A DNA stretch of 6,717 nt, taken from positions 1 to 6,717 of the forward strand of contig JALVCY010000670.1 of NCBI GenBank assembly GCA_027009605.1. Direction: 5' to 3'. The stretch is from Saprospiraceae bacterium (GTDB lineage: Bacteria > Bacteroidota > Bacteroidia > Chitinophagales > Saprospiraceae). Positions within the stretch are counted from its first letter, which is position 1. Each line of letters begins with the position of its first letter. This document shows, piece by piece, positions 5,134-6,717 of the stretch. The notes beneath the pieces were generated by a model that did not search any database, was not told the DNA's origin, and saw nothing but the letters and a program-made list of their open reading frames with translations. Position numbers and translations under genes: made by a program.

Positions 5134-6354
5134 ATGACAATTTTGGTTTGGATATATTCGATTATGGCGGGGATTTTGTCTTTTTTCCTGCTTTTGCCGT
5201 TTTGGACGACGATTTTTGCGGCTATTTTTGGTAGCGAAAAGCTCAACCCTAAAAAGAAAAATGATGAGTCCTACGATTATGGTGTCATCATTACCGCCTA
5301 CAAGAATGTGAAGATAGCCAAAGGCTTGGTCAAGTCCCTGTTGGAGCAAAAATATGACCGGCTTCATATCTATTTGGTCGCCGACGAGTGTGACCCTTCC
5401 GATTGGAACTTTGAACACGAAAAATTAACCGTCTTTTTTCCGGATCCGCCTTTGCGGCTCAAAGCCAAATCCATCATTTATGCCATGGAACGTTTTGTCC
5501 GGGCGCATGATTATACGGCGGTATTTGATGCGGATAATTTGGCTCATCCTGATTTCTTTAAGATTATCAATTTCTACGCACAGCACGGGCATCGCTCCAT
5601 CCAAGGACAACGAACTGCCAAAAACCTAAATACTAAATTTGCGAAAGCAGATGCTTTAGGTGAGTTTTATAAAAATCATATAGACCGGTATGCGCCTTAT
5701 TTAATTGGTTCTTCTTCTGTGATTTCGGGGTCCGGAATGGCTGTAAAGACGGATTTGTATTGGGCGTACCTGCAAGGCAAAGATATTCAGGCGGGCAAGG
5801 AGCAATGGAAAAAAATGCTCCAAGAAGATAAGATTCTCCAAAATTTCTTGCTTCGCCGCAACGAAAAAATAGTCTATGCCTTGGATGCCATCGTCTATGA
5901 CGAAAAAGTGACGACAGGCGAACAAGTGGAGACGCAGCGTAGCCGGTGGTTGTTTTCTTATTTTCAGAATGTACCCAACTCCTTGGGGATTTTGCGTCGG
6001 GGGCTTTTAGGATTTAGTTGGAATCAGATTTTGTTTGGATTGATTACGATTTCTCCGCCGATGTTTATTTTGATGTTTGGCTCCTTGGCCTTTGGGGCTT
6101 TGGGTTTATTGATTGCTCCGGCGGTTGGTTTGGCGTTGTGGGGTTCGGTATTGGTATTTGTGTTGAATATATTTTTGGTTTTGAAGTTGGCGAAAGCGCC
6201 CAAAGAAGTTTGGGAAGTGGTGTGGAGTTTGCCGTCGTTTGTGTGGAAGCAACTGACGGGCTTGTTTAAGATGAAAGACCCCAACAAAAATTTTAAGCAT
6301 ACGGAGCATACAGTGGATGTGGATATTGATGAAGTTTTGAAAAAAGAAAAATGA
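5134..6354 (+). CDS. Membrane family 2 glycosyltransferase with QxxRW motif
   Basis: A 406-residue integral membrane GT2 with the motif set of cellulose/hyaluronan synthase-like enzymes. Order: hydrophobic helix (about 5-32); GVIITAYKN (50-58); LVADECD (81-87) at the nucleotide-binding Asp position; FDADN (131-135) as DxD; IQGQRTAKN (156-164); SGSGMAV (198-204); LQEDKILQ (229-236) as the E/D-D catalytic motif; and QRSRW (268-272), the Q(Q/R)xRW acceptor-site signature of processive and related enzymes. Hydrophobic helices follow at about 296-316 and 318-352, then an amphipathic segment (358-380) and a charged tail ending VLKKEK. The complete motif set suggests it is active; whether it polymerises or adds a single sugar cannot be told. 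Its TGA overlaps the ATG of the next gene (ATGA, 6351-6354), implying translational coupling. No Shine-Dalgarno sequence precedes the ATG. Confidence 0.92.
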   Translation: MTILVWIYSIMAGILSFFLLLPFWTTIFAAIFGSEKLNPKKKNDESYDYGVIITAYKNVKIAKGLVKSLLEQKYDRLHIYLVADECDPSDWNFEHEKLTVFFPDPPLRLKAKSIIYAMERFVRAHDYTAVFDADNLAHPDFFKIINFYAQHGHRSIQGQRTAKNLNTKFAKADALGEFYKNHIDRYAPYLIGSSSVISGSGMAVKTDLYWAYLQGKDIQAGKEQWKKMLQEDKILQNFLLRRNEKIVYALDAIVYDEKVTTGEQVETQRSRWLFSYFQNVPNSLGILRRGLLGFSWNQILFGLITISPPMFILMFGSLAFGALGLLIAPAVGLALWGSVLVFVLNIFLVLKLAKAPKEVWEVVWSLPSFVWKQLTGLFKMKDPNKNFKHTEHTVDVDIDEVLKKEK

Positions 6355-6717
6355 CCGCTTTCGCAAAAAACATCCTTTGGATATCATTGATTTTCAATGT
6401 TTTAGCGATGGGCATCGGATGGTGGGCGGTACAGCGCTTGGGGGGATGGGATGCTACTTTTTACCGGTTGCGGCACAAGGGATTGTCAGGGATTTATGAA
6501 AATAGAAAAAGCTTGTTTGGGGTCTTGAAAGGCACGCACAAAGATATAATTTGGCTTGGGGACAGCCTGACTGAGAAAGGAGAATGGAGCGAATTGTTTG
6601 GAGATAGCCGGCACAAAAACCGGGGTATTTCGGGCGATTATGCGGCCGGCGTATTGGCTAGGTTAGATGTGATTTTGGACAAAAAACCGGCGGCTATTTT
6701 TTTGATGGTCGGCACCA
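6351..6717 (+). CDS. SGNH/GDSL hydrolase, 3' truncated by window end
   Basis: The first 122 codons of a further gene are visible and it runs off the window. An N-terminal hydrophobic helix (about 6-27), not followed by an obvious cleavage site or lipobox, suggests a membrane anchor or uncleaved signal, placing the enzyme outside the cytoplasm. The SGNH fold is indicated by IIWLGDSLTE (66-75) with nucleophile Ser72 in block I, NRGISGD (90-96) giving the block II glycine, and FLMVGT (117-122), which leads into the expected GxND block III just beyond the edge. The catalytic Asp/His block V is off the window. Members act as esterases or O-acetyl hydrolases; next to glycosyltransferases it may trim or modify acyl groups on the glycan. 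The ATG overlaps the preceding stop by four bases, so it belongs to the same operon. Confidence 0.85.
   Translation, partial: MTAFAKNILWISLIFNVLAMGIGWWAVQRLGGWDATFYRLRHKGLSGIYENRKSLFGVLKGTHKDIIWLGDSLTEKGEWSELFGDSRHKNRGISGDYAAGVLARLDVILDKKPAAIFLMVGT

Overview
The window looks like a chromosomal piece of a Bacteroidota genome. This rests on three matches to the Bacteroidota -7 promoter element TAnnTTTG (one on the minus strand, two on the plus strand), on start codons that lack Shine-Dalgarno sequences, and on the style of the glycosyltransferases and the sugar transferase. A more precise placement cannot be made from the sequence.

Layout. Positions 1-731 hold no convincing gene. They are packed with short repeats: an 8-bp tandem array, a family of tiny GAA-loop palindromes, and a larger A-B-C-A-B-C-A composite repeat. 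Next comes one minus-strand gene (732-1910) for a membrane-anchored family 2 glycosyltransferase. A 494-bp divergent intergenic region follows, with a promoter candidate facing each way. The plus strand then carries a stand-alone response-regulator receiver (2405-2854) and a sugar-phosphate transferase whose N-terminus looks like a degenerate receiver (2920-3993), followed by a terminator-like hairpin. A fresh promoter candidate leads into a soluble-type GT2 of the rhamnosyltransferase group (4195-5118), a second membrane GT2 (5134-6354) and, overlapping it by 4 bp, an SGNH/GDSL hydrolase that is cut by the window end.

How the genes fit together. The set resembles part of an exopolysaccharide, capsule or O-antigen-type locus. 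The sugar transferase would load the first sugar phosphate onto undecaprenyl phosphate, the three glycosyltransferases would extend or polymerise the glycan, and the hydrolase could add or remove an acyl (often acetyl) decoration. No flippase, polymerase, export protein or nucleotide-sugar synthesis gene is visible, so the pathway is incomplete here. The most distinctive point is the pairing of an intact, output-less receiver with a phosphoglycosyl transferase fused to a receiver-like domain that has lost most phosphorylation residues. This suggests, but does not prove, signal-controlled initiation of glycan synthesis. The most unusual non-coding feature is the repeat field at 1-731.
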